Shown here in pieces: positions 18,686 through 25,975 of a stretch of 64,000 bases of DNA (positions are counted from its first letter, which is position 1; every line of letters begins with the position of its first letter). Source of the DNA: JBGSTR01 sp963707135 (lineage in GTDB: Bacteria; Pseudomonadota; Gammaproteobacteria; Chromatiales; Chromatiaceae); assembly GCA_963707135.1 (NCBI GenBank), contig CAVPOY010000006.1, positions 1 through 64,000 of the forward strand, read 5' to 3'. The position numbers and the translations under genes are program-made. The notes beneath the pieces were generated by a model. It was not told where the DNA came from. It saw nothing but the letters and a program-made list of their open reading frames with translations, and did not search any database.

Positions 18686-18996
18686 TCGGCGATTGAAGTC
18701 GGCCGCGGCTCGCCGCTGGCGGCAAGATTGGGAAAGCGAGACATATTTATGGTTGCGTAAGTATCCGCAGGTCCCATGTTGCCCAAGCGACTGTTTATCC
18801 GGCAACTGCTGCTGCAGCGACTTTTGCAACCATTAATACGTCGTGATTCAGCATGACCTGGGCATCCTGAAGACGCTTGCCGCCACGAGGGTCGATTACG
18901 ACCCGCGCTTCGAGATCCTGCGGGGCACCGAGGCCGGCACCCTAGAACACGCCTCGGCGGACCGCTCGAAGCCAAAGTCCCGCCTACTATCGCCAA
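18157..18996 (+). repeat. Long direct repeat, copy A (3' end of alkylsulfatase plus 3' flank)
   Basis: Matches 24166-24911. After subtracting the 93 bases of the TA-flanked insertion and the single extra base at about 18435, both copies have the same length (746), i.e. they are collinear without other gaps. Identity is low in the first ~200 bases, then near-complete from about 18350 to the end, including the ~150-base untranslated flank. At its right end the hairpin seen intact in copy B is cut after its left arm, where the multi-hairpin repeat begins. Confidence 0.9.
18746..18836. mobile_element. 91-bp MITE-like insertion with terminal inverted repeats and TA target duplication
   Basis: Bounded by TTTATGGTTGC on the left and the near reverse complement GCAACCATTAA on the right (10 of 11 pairing), with GTAAGT/ACTTTT-like extension inside. 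It is flanked by TA at 18744-18745 and 18837-18838. The paralogous copy at 24752-24753 has a single TA and no insert, so the empty site is preserved in the same window. TA duplication is typical of IS630/Tc1-mariner transposases acting in trans; no such transposase is in the window. Confidence 0.8.
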
Positions 18997-18998
18997 TT

Positions 18999-19108
18999 TG
19001 TCTGGCTCCCACGCTCCAGCGTGGGCGCAAGTGCCGACGCTCCAGCGTCGCGTCGGCGTTCGGGCCGCTGGAGCGGCCAAGACTGCATTCCCACGCGGAG
19101 CGTGGGAA
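18999..19108. repeat. Multi-hairpin palindromic repeat, copy A
   Basis: Four successive palindromes: 19008-19025 (CCCACGCTCCAGCGTGGG), 19036-19049 (GACGCTCCAGCGTC), 19063-19078 (arms GGCCGCT/AGCGGCC) and 19088-19108 (arms around CCCACGC/GCGTGGG). The first three recur at 20440-20526 in the same orientation with very few differences. It begins exactly where the sulfatase flank repeat stops. Such GC-rich hairpin clusters (REP/BIME-like) often accompany IS elements. Confidence 0.8.
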
Positions 19109-19155
19109 CGAGAAGAACGAGAAGAGGGGGGCGTGGCGCTCCGCGCCCGCGAGCG

Positions 19156-20444
19156 ATGCCGCTCATTCCGCTAGCTCCATTTCGAGGTCGTCGCCCAGCT
19201 CCGCCAGAATCCAAAGCGCCGGGCGTCGCGCGGGTTCTGCTGCCCAACCGAACGCAGCTGGAGCTGCGTCCCTGCGACCTGGAGTCCCTGCTGCCTGACG
19301 GGCACCGTGCGCGTCTGGTGTGGGCGTGGGTCGAGCGGGCCGACTTGAGCTGCATGTACGCTGACATCCGCGCGTTGGAAGGTGGCAGCAGGCGCACCGC
19401 CATCGCCCCGGAAATCCTGTTCGCCCTGTGGCTGTACGCGACCCTCGACGGGGTGGGCAGCGCGCGGGCGATCGCCCGGCTGATCCAGGAGCACGATGTC
19501 TACCGCTGGATCTGCGGCGGAGTGACGATCAACTACCACACTCTTTCGGACTTCCGCAGTGCCCACGAGGAGGCGCTCGATGCCCTGCTCAGCGAGAATG
19601 TTGCGCTGCTGCTGGCCGAAGGCGTGGTGACCCTCAAGCGCGTTGCCCAAGACGGTGCGCGGGTGCGCGCCAGTGCCGGGGCCGCCTCGTTCCGTCGCGG
19701 CGCCACGCTGCAAGAGTGCCTGGAGGAGGCGCGTACCCAGGTCGAGCGGCTCAAGCGCCAGGTCGAGGAGGACCCCGGCGCCGTCACCCGCCGCCAACAG
19801 GCTGCCCGCGAGCGCGCCGCCCGGGAGCGTGAGGAGCGCATCGAGCGGGCGCTGGAGCGCCTGCCCGAGATGGCCGAGATCAAGGCTAAACAAGGAAAAT
19901 CGGGCGAGACGGCGCGGGCCTCCACCACCGATGCCGAGGCCACCGTCATGAAGATGGCCGACGGCGGCTTTCGGCCTGCCTACAACGCCCAGTTCGCCAC
20001 CGACACCGCCAGCCAGGTGATCGTCGGTGTCGAAGCGGTCACGGTCGGTACCGACATGGCGCAGCTGACCCCCATGGTCGAGCAGGTCGGCGAGCGCTAC
20101 GGCCGTGACCCCGACGAATGGCTGGTCGATGGCGGTTACCCTGCCCATGAGCAGATCGAGCACGCCGCCGAGCACACCGTCGTCTATGCCCCGGTGCTCA
20201 AATCGAAAGACCCCGACACCGATCCCCACGCCCGCAAGGAAGACGACAGCGACGCGGTCGGCGAGTGGCGCGAGCGCATGGGCAGCGATGCAGCCAAAGA
20301 GATCTACAAAGAGCGGGCCGCCACGGCCGAATGCGTCAATGCCCTCGCCCGCGAGCGCGGCCTCACACGCCTGCGAGTGCGCACCATCGCCAAGGTGCGC
20401 TGCGTTCTGCTGCTCCATGCCCTCGCCCACAACCTTGTGTCTGG
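19156..20444 (+). pseudogene. IS1182-type transposase, C-terminus replaced by hairpin repeat
   Basis: DDE transposase of the IS1182/IS5-superfamily type. From the ATG at 19156 it reads VLLPNRTQLELRPCDLESLL, then AIAPEILFALWLYATLDGVG, YRWICGGVTINYHTLSDFRS and KRVAQDGARVRASAGAASFR (catalytic aspartate region), a coiled insertion rich in Arg/Glu (about residues 195-245), MADGGFRPAYNAQFATDTAS, WLVDGGYPAHEQIE (second acidic residue) and a glutamate-rich third region. Around codon 428 (ALAHNL) the conserved end is lost because copy B of the hairpin repeat begins, and the frame runs on into unrelated sequence. Only the extreme C-terminus is missing, so activity cannot be excluded, but no terminal inverted repeats were identified. 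Confidence 0.85.
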
Positions 20445-20526
20445 CTCCCACGCTCCAGCGTGGGAGCAAATGCCGACGCTCCAGCGTCGCGTCGGCGTTC
20501 GGGCCGCTGGAGCGGCCAAGGCTGCA
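20440..20526. repeat. Multi-hairpin palindromic repeat, copy B
   Basis: Nearly identical to 19001-19087, same orientation: palindromes CCCACGCTCCAGCGTGGG, GACGCTCCAGCGTC and GGCCGCTGGAGCGGCC in the same spacing. It interrupts the 3' end of the IS1182-type transposase reading frame. Confidence 0.85.
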
Positions 20527-20612
20527 AGGCTCGGCCTTCTGAGTCGAACCGTAGGGAACCACATCTCCGAGCGTGCATTCTGCCCACGACGCGGGCAGCG
20601 AGCCTTCCGTAG

Positions 20613-22101
20613 TCAAAGCGTTTCCTCCTCTGCCTCCTCTCCCAACTCCGCCAGGATTCCCCGCAGCTCCTCCAGCGCCCCTTCAAGCTCGCCCATCGCC
20701 TCCTGGGCCAGCACCGCCGGCTCTGGCAGCTCGTCGCCGTTGTCGCCGTCCTCGTCCTTGAGCCAGGCGATGTCGAGGCTGTCGCCGCGCTCGGCGATCC
20801 ACTCGCGGGTGAAGCGGCGGAAGCGGCCGGCCTCGCCGGTGTCCTTGCGCTTGGCCAGGCCTCGGGGCCGCCGAGCGGGTCATCGCCGAAGGCGGCCTCG
20901 AACTCGGCGAAGTGCTCGCGGGTCAGAACGGTGCGCTTGCCGAACTGGGGCATGTTGGCGCGCAGGTCGTAGACCCAGACCTCCTTGGTGTTGCCCTTGT
21001 CCGACCTGTTCTCTTCGCCGCGGGTGAAGAAGAGCACGTTGGTCTTGACCCCCTGGGCGTAGAAGATGCCGGTGGGCAGGCGCAGGATGGTGTGCAGGTT
21101 GCACTTGTCCATCAGGTCGGCGCGGATCTGGCGGCCGATGCCGCTCTCGAACAGGACGTTGTCGGGCAGCACGACGGCGGCGCGTCCGCCGGGCTTCAGC
21201 CCGCGGTAGATGTGCTGCAGGAAGCAGAACTGCTTGTTGCTGGTCGGGAAGGTGAAGTCGGTGCGCGAGGGCAGCCCGCCGCCCTTCTTGGTGCCGAAGG
21301 GCGGATTGGTGAGGATGAGCGTCGCCTTGGGCAGGGCCTGGCCCTCGGGGCACAGGGTGTCGCCGTAGCGGATGCCGCCGAGACGTTCGGGGTCGGAGTC
21401 GATGCCGTGGAGCATCAGGTTCATCAGCGCGAGGCGGTGGGTGTCCTGCACGTGCTCCATGCCGTAGAAGGTGTTGCGCGCTGGTACTTGCTGCTGCTGG
21501 GCCTCGGTCCAGCCGATCGGAGTCGTCGGTGCGTCGCGCAGGTAGCGGTTGGCGGCGATGAGGAAGCCGCCGGTGCCGGCGGCCGGGTCCTGGATGATGT
21601 CCGTCGAGCGTCGGGCTGCATCACGGCGACCATGCAGTCGATGAGCGGGCGCGGGGTGAAGTACTGGCCGGCGCCGGACTTCTTCTCGTTGGCGTTCTTC
21701 TGCAGCAGGCCCTCGTAGAGGTCGCCGAGGCCCTCCTGGCGGGCGCTGTACCAGTCGAGCTTGTCGATCTCGGCCACCAGCGTGGAGAGGGTGGCGGGCT
21801 TGCTGGATGAAGGAGCTGGCGTTGGCGAAGATCTCCTGCACCAGCCGGGACCCGTGGGTGCCGAGGTGGACCAGCAGGATCTTGTAGAACTCGCAGCCGG
21901 TCCGGCGCCGGCCTGCGCCTCCAGGTCGCCCCAGCGATAGCCCTCGGGGAGCTGGTCCTCGGTGCCGGTCTCCTGGGCCATCTTGAGGAACAGCAGGTAG
22001 GTCAGCTCGGTGACGTACTGGTGGTAGGTGACGCCGTCGTCCTTGAGGACGTTGCAGAGGTTCCAGAGCTTGGCGACGATGTCGTGGGTGACGGCGGTCA
22101 T
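20613..22101 (-). pseudogene. hsdM: Type I restriction-modification DNA methyltransferase subunit HsdM, multiply frameshifted
   Basis: N6-adenine methyltransferase. Starts with MTAVTHDIVAKLWNLCNVLK at 22101 and, across at least four frame changes (about 21905, 21800, 21615 and 20865), reads through the family in order: HQYVTELTYLLFLKMAQETG, KSGAGQYFTPRPLIDCMV, DPAAGTGGFLIAANRYLRD (SAM motif I), ATLILTNPPFGTKKGGG (NPPF catalytic motif), GGRAAVVLPDNVLFESG. After the last shift it ends AMGELEGALEELRGILAELG and a stop at 20613-20615. Total length is close to 496 codons, normal for HsdM, so all parts are present; the breaks could be decay or sequence error. It overlaps the upstream vapC by four bases. 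No specificity subunit (hsdS) follows; the repeat/IS lies there instead. Confidence 0.85.
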
Positions 22102-22496
22102 GCGAGCTCGTAGTCCTGAAGGGCCAGGCCGGGGACCTGGGCGAAGGCGCGGTCGGTGGTGATCAGGGTGGCGCCCTCGGCCAGGGCGTGGGCGGCGATC
22201 ATCAGGTCCAGCGGGGCCAGAGGCTTGCCGACAGTGGTCAGCTCGGCGCGCAGCGGTCCATAGCGTCGGGCGGTGGCGGAGGTCCAGGGGCGGATGTCGA
22301 TGGTGCTCAGCACGTCCTCGGCGACCGCTGCAAACGCGACCCGTTGCGGGCGGCGTGCGAGGCCGAAGCGAATCTCGCCCTCGGTCACCACCGAAATGCA
22401 GAAGGGCTCGATGGACAGGCGCAGGTCCAGGGCCGGGGAGCGGGCCTTCATGACCGCCGACAGCGCGTTGGTGTCCAACATCAGCAGGCCGCTCAT
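22098..22496 (-). CDS. vapC: VapC-type PIN-domain toxin
   Basis: 132 residues: MSGLLMLDTNALSAVMKARS (first aspartate), then SVVTEGEIRFGLAR (conserved glutamate), APLDLMIAAHALAEGATLIT (third acidic) and TTDRAFAQVPGL (fourth). This is the FitB/VapC layout of a Mg-dependent endoribonuclease. It overlaps its antitoxin gene upstream and the hsdM start downstream by four bases each (ATGA), so all three are likely translated in a coupled manner. Confidence 0.93.
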   Translation of the reverse strand: MSGLLMLDTNALSAVMKARSPALDLRLSIEPFCISVVTEGEIRFGLARRPQRVAFAAVAEDVLSTIDIRPWTSATARRYGPLRAELTTVGKPLAPLDLMIAAHALAEGATLITTDRAFAQVPGLALQDYELA

Positions 22497-22759
22497 GGCC
22501 AGTCGCGCTCCACGTCCTCACCCTGATCGCGATCTGCCATGAATTCGTCCAGTTCCTTGCGCTCCTCCTCGGTCATGCTGGCCAGCACGCGATCGCGCTC
22601 CTCCAGCCAGTCCGCGAACGACTTGTTCAGCGGACTCAGGATCACATCGCCGGTCTCAGGATCGCGGCGGATCTGAACCTCGTCGCCCTCGAACCGGAAC
22701 TCCGCAGGCAGGCGCACGGCCTGGCTGCGGCCATTCTTAAACAGTTTGGCGGTCTGCAT
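22493..22759 (-). CDS. vapB: VapB-type antitoxin (SpoVT/AbrB fold)
   Basis: 88 residues from the ATG at 22759. The N-terminal DNA-binding part, MQTAKLFKNGRSQAVRLPAE followed by FEGDEVQIRRDPETGDVILS, is characteristic of VapB/VagC antitoxins. The C-terminal, strongly charged helix (MTEEERKELDEFMADRDQG) would wrap the toxin. It precedes vapC with a four-base overlap. A near-palindromic site upstream fits autoregulation. Confidence 0.93.
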   Translation of the reverse strand: MQTAKLFKNGRSQAVRLPAEFRFEGDEVQIRRDPETGDVILSPLNKSFADWLEERDRVLASMTEEERKELDEFMADRDQGEDVERDWP

Positions 22760-22782
22760 CTCGACCTCTTGCGTAGGCGTGG

Positions 22783-22825
22783 TATAGATCGCGATATAGT
22801 CTACTGTCGTTGGCTGTCCAGCCAA
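22783..22825. promoter_or_regulatory. Putative VapB operator and adjacent hairpin
   Basis: TATAGATCGCGATATA at 22783-22798 is a near-perfect palindrome centred on ATCGCGAT, 24 bases upstream of the vapB start, and overlaps where a minus-strand promoter would lie. A second perfect palindrome (TTGGCTG/CAGCCAA with a 2-base loop) at 22810-22825 could be another operator half or the end signal of the upstream PIN gene. Confidence 0.5.
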
Positions 22826-22854
22826 ACGTCTGTTATGGAAACGGTCCGTCGGGC

Positions 22855-23286
22855 TCACGGCCCTTCGAGCATTCCCAGGAGCTGCTCGGCGGGGATGATT
22901 GGACAGGATGACGTGTCGGCCAGGATCAGGAGATCCTTGTCGCCGCTGACCAGGAAATCGGCTTTTCCCATGATGGCGAGGTGCAGAAAGGGGATGTCGA
23001 ACGGGTCGCGGCATTCCAGGGTACCCGGCGGGTCGGGGGGCATGCGCACGGTTTCGCAATAGGGTAGGTAGTCCCCGAGCAGCTCCTGTTGCTCCGCGGC
23101 CGCAAGCTGGAATTTCGGGTAGCTCAGCACACGCACCAGCTCCTTCGTGGTCGCGGCGGAGACGAGCGGCTGGAGAGCTGGCTTGCGCCAGGCGGACCGG
23201 AGCGGAGCCAGCCTGCCCTGGGCGAACAGGAGCGCGGAGAGCACGACGTTGGTGTCCAGGACAACTCGTGTGGGACGGGAGGCCAT
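22855..23286 (-). CDS. Putative toxin, PIN family (COG1569 type)
   Basis: 143 residues from ATG at 23286 (MASRPTRVVLDTNVVLSALL). Further motifs are SAATTKELVRVLSYPKF with a conserved glutamate, CRDPFDIPFLHLAIMGKAD with acidic ligands, and LVSGDKDLLIL. This is the long PIN subfamily usually paired with a short AbrB- or RHH-type antitoxin. The start was chosen over an earlier in-frame ATG because it follows the antitoxin stop by seven bases and matches the family N-terminus. It forms a second toxin-antitoxin pair, upstream of vapBC on the same strand. Confidence 0.85.
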   Translation of the reverse strand: MASRPTRVVLDTNVVLSALLFAQGRLAPLRSAWRKPALQPLVSAATTKELVRVLSYPKFQLAAAEQQELLGDYLPYCETVRMPPDPPGTLECRDPFDIPFLHLAIMGKADFLVSGDKDLLILADTSSCPIIPAEQLLGMLEGP

Positions 23287-23293
23287 TGCGTTG

Positions 23294-23533
23294 TCATTTC
23301 TTGGATTTCGGGGCAGGCTTGCGCGCCCAGGCGACGGCATCGGCAACGTCCTGTTCCGTCAGCTCGAGCTCGGCGAGCTTGGCGCGCACGGCATCCGCGC
23401 GCTGGATGCGCACCGGGGTCAGGATGACCTGGCCGTCCTTCACCTCCACGTCGAAATATTCCGCCGGGCCGACGGCATTCGTGATGCTCTTGGGGAGGGT
23501 GAGCTGGTTCTTTGCGGTGAGCTTTGCAAGCAT
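23294..23533 (-). CDS. AbrB/MazE-like antitoxin
   Basis: 79 residues. MLAKLTAKNQLTLPKSITNA followed by EYFDVEVKDGQVILTPVRI is the swapped-hairpin AbrB DNA-binding domain. The C-terminal part (VRAKLAELELTEQDVADAVA) is a charged helix suited to toxin binding. It directly precedes the PIN toxin gene, the usual order. Confidence 0.88.
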   Translation of the reverse strand: MLAKLTAKNQLTLPKSITNAVGPAEYFDVEVKDGQVILTPVRIQRADAVRAKLAELELTEQDVADAVAWARKPAPKSKK

Positions 23534-23589
23534 GACAGCGAATCCGGATAGTAAGGGTTCCTTACTTTAGCCCTATGCCGCGGCACTGC

Positions 23590-24165
23590 TCAAGCCGCGG
23601 GCGACTCCCACAGCGCATCATTGAAGGCGTTCAGCACCTGGTCGAGCTGACCGCCGAAGATGCGGTCCAGCCGCTTGAAGCCCCCACCCTCGCGCTTGAA
23701 GATGAGGTCCGGGTCGTCGAGGGCCGCGCGGTCGACGATCAGGTTGGCCTTGGTCTGGGCGGCGAGCTTTTGCAGCCATTGGCGCTGGGGGGTGGTCCAG
23801 GCGCGCGAGGCAAGGATCTTCTGCAGGGCTCGCTCGACCCGCTGCTCGCAGGGGACCAGGGGGTCGCCGATGGCGGCCTGGCGGATGTAGCCGACGATGC
23901 GCGCGGCGATCTCCTGGTTGGTCATCTCGCGCCAGGCGGCGGCGAGGTTGGCCTCGCTGAAGCCCGCCTTGTCGAGCGCCAGGGCCAGCTCGCGGAGCTG
24001 CTTGCGGGTGAGATCCCGCGGGCGGGTGAGCACGGTGACCAGCGCCGGGATGCTGTTGCTGTTGGCGCGGATGAAGTCGGAAAAGGCGTGCAGGTAGTCC
24101 TCGGGCCGCGTGCCGTTGCCATAACCGCGCTCGGTACCGCGCAGCGCGTCCGCGTGATTCGAGAT
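23590..24165 (-). pseudogene. hsdR: Type I restriction subunit HsdR, C-terminal fragment
   Basis: About 190 codons on the minus strand match the C-terminal domain of EcoEI-type HsdR: RPEDYLHAFSDFIRANSNSI, ALDKAGFSEANLAAAWREMT, AARIVGYIRQAAIGDPLVP, LASRAWTTPQRQWLQKLAAQ and GGGFKRLDRIFGGQLDQVL. The nuclease and DEAD-box translocase domains are gone: upstream on that strand, at 24166, the sequence abruptly becomes alkylsulfatase copy B. The restriction function is therefore lost. Gene order hsdR-(AbrB/PIN)-(vapBC)-hsdM shows two toxin-antitoxin modules sitting between hsdR and hsdM. Confidence 0.88.
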
Positions 24166-24693
24166 GAGAGCACCAGCGTGCGCAACAGTTTCCTGCAGGG
24201 CGCGTTCGAGCTGCGCAACGGCCTGCCGGGTGGCGTCCCGCCCCGCACCACCGGCCCGGACGTGATCCGCGCCATGTCCACCGAGCAGTGGCTGGACTTT
24301 GTCGCCATCAGCATGGACCCGAAGAAGGCCGAGGGGCTCAAGTTCACGATCAACCTCGTCACGCCGGACAACGGCGAGCAGTACGCCGTCGAGATGAGCA
24401 ACGCGACGCTCACCACCATCAAGGGATTCCTGACGAAGAATGCGGACCTCACCATCACGGTGAACCGTGCGGACCTCAATCAGGTGATGATGGGACAGGC
24501 GTCGTTCGACGACCTGATCAAGGCCGGCAAGGCGAAGTTCGACGGCGACCGGACGGGTTTCGACCAGCTGCGCTCGATCCTCTTGCCGTTCACGCCGGAC
24601 TTCGAGATACTGCCCGGCACGGCGGCGAAGCAGCCCGCCAACCCACCGAAGCCGTTCGAGGTGCGCTACCAGATCGATCTCGAGCACGACTGA
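24166..24693 (+). pseudogene. Alkylsulfatase C-terminal fragment, copy B
   Basis: About 175 codons of a second alkylsulfatase: STSVRNSFLQGAFELRNGLP, EQWLDFVAISMDPKKAEG, LVTPDNGEQYAVEMSNATLT and FDQLRSILLPFTPDFEILPG, i.e. the SCP2-like C-terminal domain without the metallo-beta-lactamase core. It has no start codon of its own. Differences from copy A (for example VPPRTTGPDVIRAMS versus VPVRSAVPDVVRAMT) show that it is a diverged paralogue and not a fresh duplication. It abuts the hsdR fragment at 24165/24166. Confidence 0.88.
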
Positions 24694-24911
24694 TCGACGA
24701 CCGATGCCGGGCGCGGCTCGTCTCTGGCGGCAAGATTGGGAAAGCGAGACATACGTCGTGATTCAGCATGACCTGGGCATCCTGAAGACGCTTGCCGCCA
24801 CGAGGGTCGATTACCACCCGCGCTTCGAGATCCTGCAGGGCACCGAGGCCGGCACCCTATAACACGCCCCTGCGGACCGCTCGAAGCCAAAGTCCCGCCT
24901 ACTATCGCCAA
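24166..24911 (+). repeat. Long direct repeat, copy B
   Basis: Counterpart of 18157-18996. It lacks the 91-bp insert (single TA at 24752-24753) and the extra base found in copy A, and its 3' flank continues into an intact hairpin. Confidence 0.9.
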
Positions 24912-24918
24912 GTAGGCG
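24896..24918 (+). terminator. Hairpin downstream of alkylsulfatase copy B
   Basis: Perfect 7-base stem CGCCTAC (24896-24902) / GTAGGCG (24912-24918) with a 9-base loop. No T-run follows, so an intrinsic terminator is not certain. In copy A only the left arm (18981-18987) remains, because foreign sequence begins in the loop. Confidence 0.4.
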
Positions 24919-25008
24919 ACGCGAGGCTGCCCGGTCAGCCTGGTCTGTCCCCGATCGGTCATCAACGTCTTGATCCAGTCTGGAGGCCGGTCAGCCCGGT
25001 TGGTCGAA

Positions 25009-25842
25009 ATGGGGAAGTCCTTCAAAGCCCAGAAAGCGTCCAAGCTCGCGGTCATCCTCGTCGTTTTCGCTTGCGTCGTAGCCCCAGGACCCCGTGCGGA
25101 GGACCTGGTGATCCCGCTGGAGCTGCCGCAGCTCAACTTCGCCGGACTCGGTGTCGGCGCCTATCCCGACTACTTCGGGTCGAGTGACTACGACCTCGGT
25201 GCCGCCCCGATCGGGCGCTTGTCCCTCGGAGGCACCCGTTTCGTCCGCCTAATGGTCAACGAGATCCGCGTCAATGTGCTCGATCACCCCAACTGGCAGT
25301 TAGGACCAGTGGGTCTCTGGCGCTTCGGCCGGGAGGATGTGGAGAACCCGGTGGTCGATCGCGTCCACCATATCGATGACTCCTTGAGCCTCGGTCTCTT
25401 CGGAGCCTACCTATGGCGTGACCCACGGGAGCTTCGCAGGATGGCGGGCGCGGGCGCCTGGGCCCTCGGGGACGTCAGCGACGTTTACAACGGCTGGACG
25501 GCGGGGCTCAATGCCTACGCAACGCAGCCCGTCGCGCCGATGATCACCCTATCCGGTGGTGCGGCCTTCACCTACGGCAGCGGCAACTACATGGACGAGT
25601 ACTTCGGGGTGACGCCCGCCGATTCGCTCGCCAGCGGCCTGCCGGTCTACGTGCCGGGGAGCGGCGTGCGCGACCTACGCGGATGGGCCGTGGCGATACT
25701 TCACCTGAGCAAGCAATGGCACATCGGCGCCGGTGCCATGTACTCGCGACTCGTCGGCGAGGCGGCGGACAGTCCGATCGTCTCCCAGGAGGGCTCGAAG
25801 AGCCAATGGGTCTACGGGGCGGGTGCCCTGTACGCCTGGTAG
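25009..25842 (+). CDS. MipA/OmpV family outer-membrane protein
   Basis: 277 residues from the ATG at 25009. The signal peptide is SKLAVILVVFACVVAPGPRA with cleavage before EDL. The mature protein begins with the family signature FAGLGVGAYPDYFGSSDYDL and continues as a strand-rich barrel (IGRLSLGGTRFVRLMVNEI, LSLGLFGAYLWRD, WVYGAGALYAW with terminal aromatic). MipA scaffolds murein synthases in E. coli, but most relatives are general barrel proteins, so function is open. It is downstream of the sulfatase fragment and convergent with the Mrp operon. Confidence 0.8.
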   Translation: MGKSFKAQKASKLAVILVVFACVVAPGPRAEDLVIPLELPQLNFAGLGVGAYPDYFGSSDYDLGAAPIGRLSLGGTRFVRLMVNEIRVNVLDHPNWQLGPVGLWRFGREDVENPVVDRVHHIDDSLSLGLFGAYLWRDPRELRRMAGAGAWALGDVSDVYNGWTAGLNAYATQPVAPMITLSGGAAFTYGSGNYMDEYFGVTPADSLASGLPVYVPGSGVRDLRGWAVAILHLSKQWHIGAGAMYSRLVGEAADSPIVSQEGSKSQWVYGAGALYAW

Positions 25843-25975
25843 ACAGACTCACCTCAAGCCTGGCTGTAGGGCGGGGATAGCGCATGAACCCCGGCGCTTC
25901 GCCAACGGATTCAAAGCGGTCTCCATTCCTATCCGTACCTGAAACCAGGTATCCGAGCCGCAAGGCACCCCGCCC

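Noticed and set aside
18746..18836. Integron attC site instead of a MITE
   Set aside because: Ends do not show the GTTRRRY/RYYYAAC core-site pairs, no integrase is nearby, and the TA duplication fits transposition better.
18999..20526. CRISPR array
   Set aside because: Only two copies 1.4 kb apart, long and internally palindromic, without spacers or cas genes.
19171..20616. 481-codon minus-strand frame over the transposase
   Set aside because: Antisense shadow; the plus-strand transposase has all family motifs.
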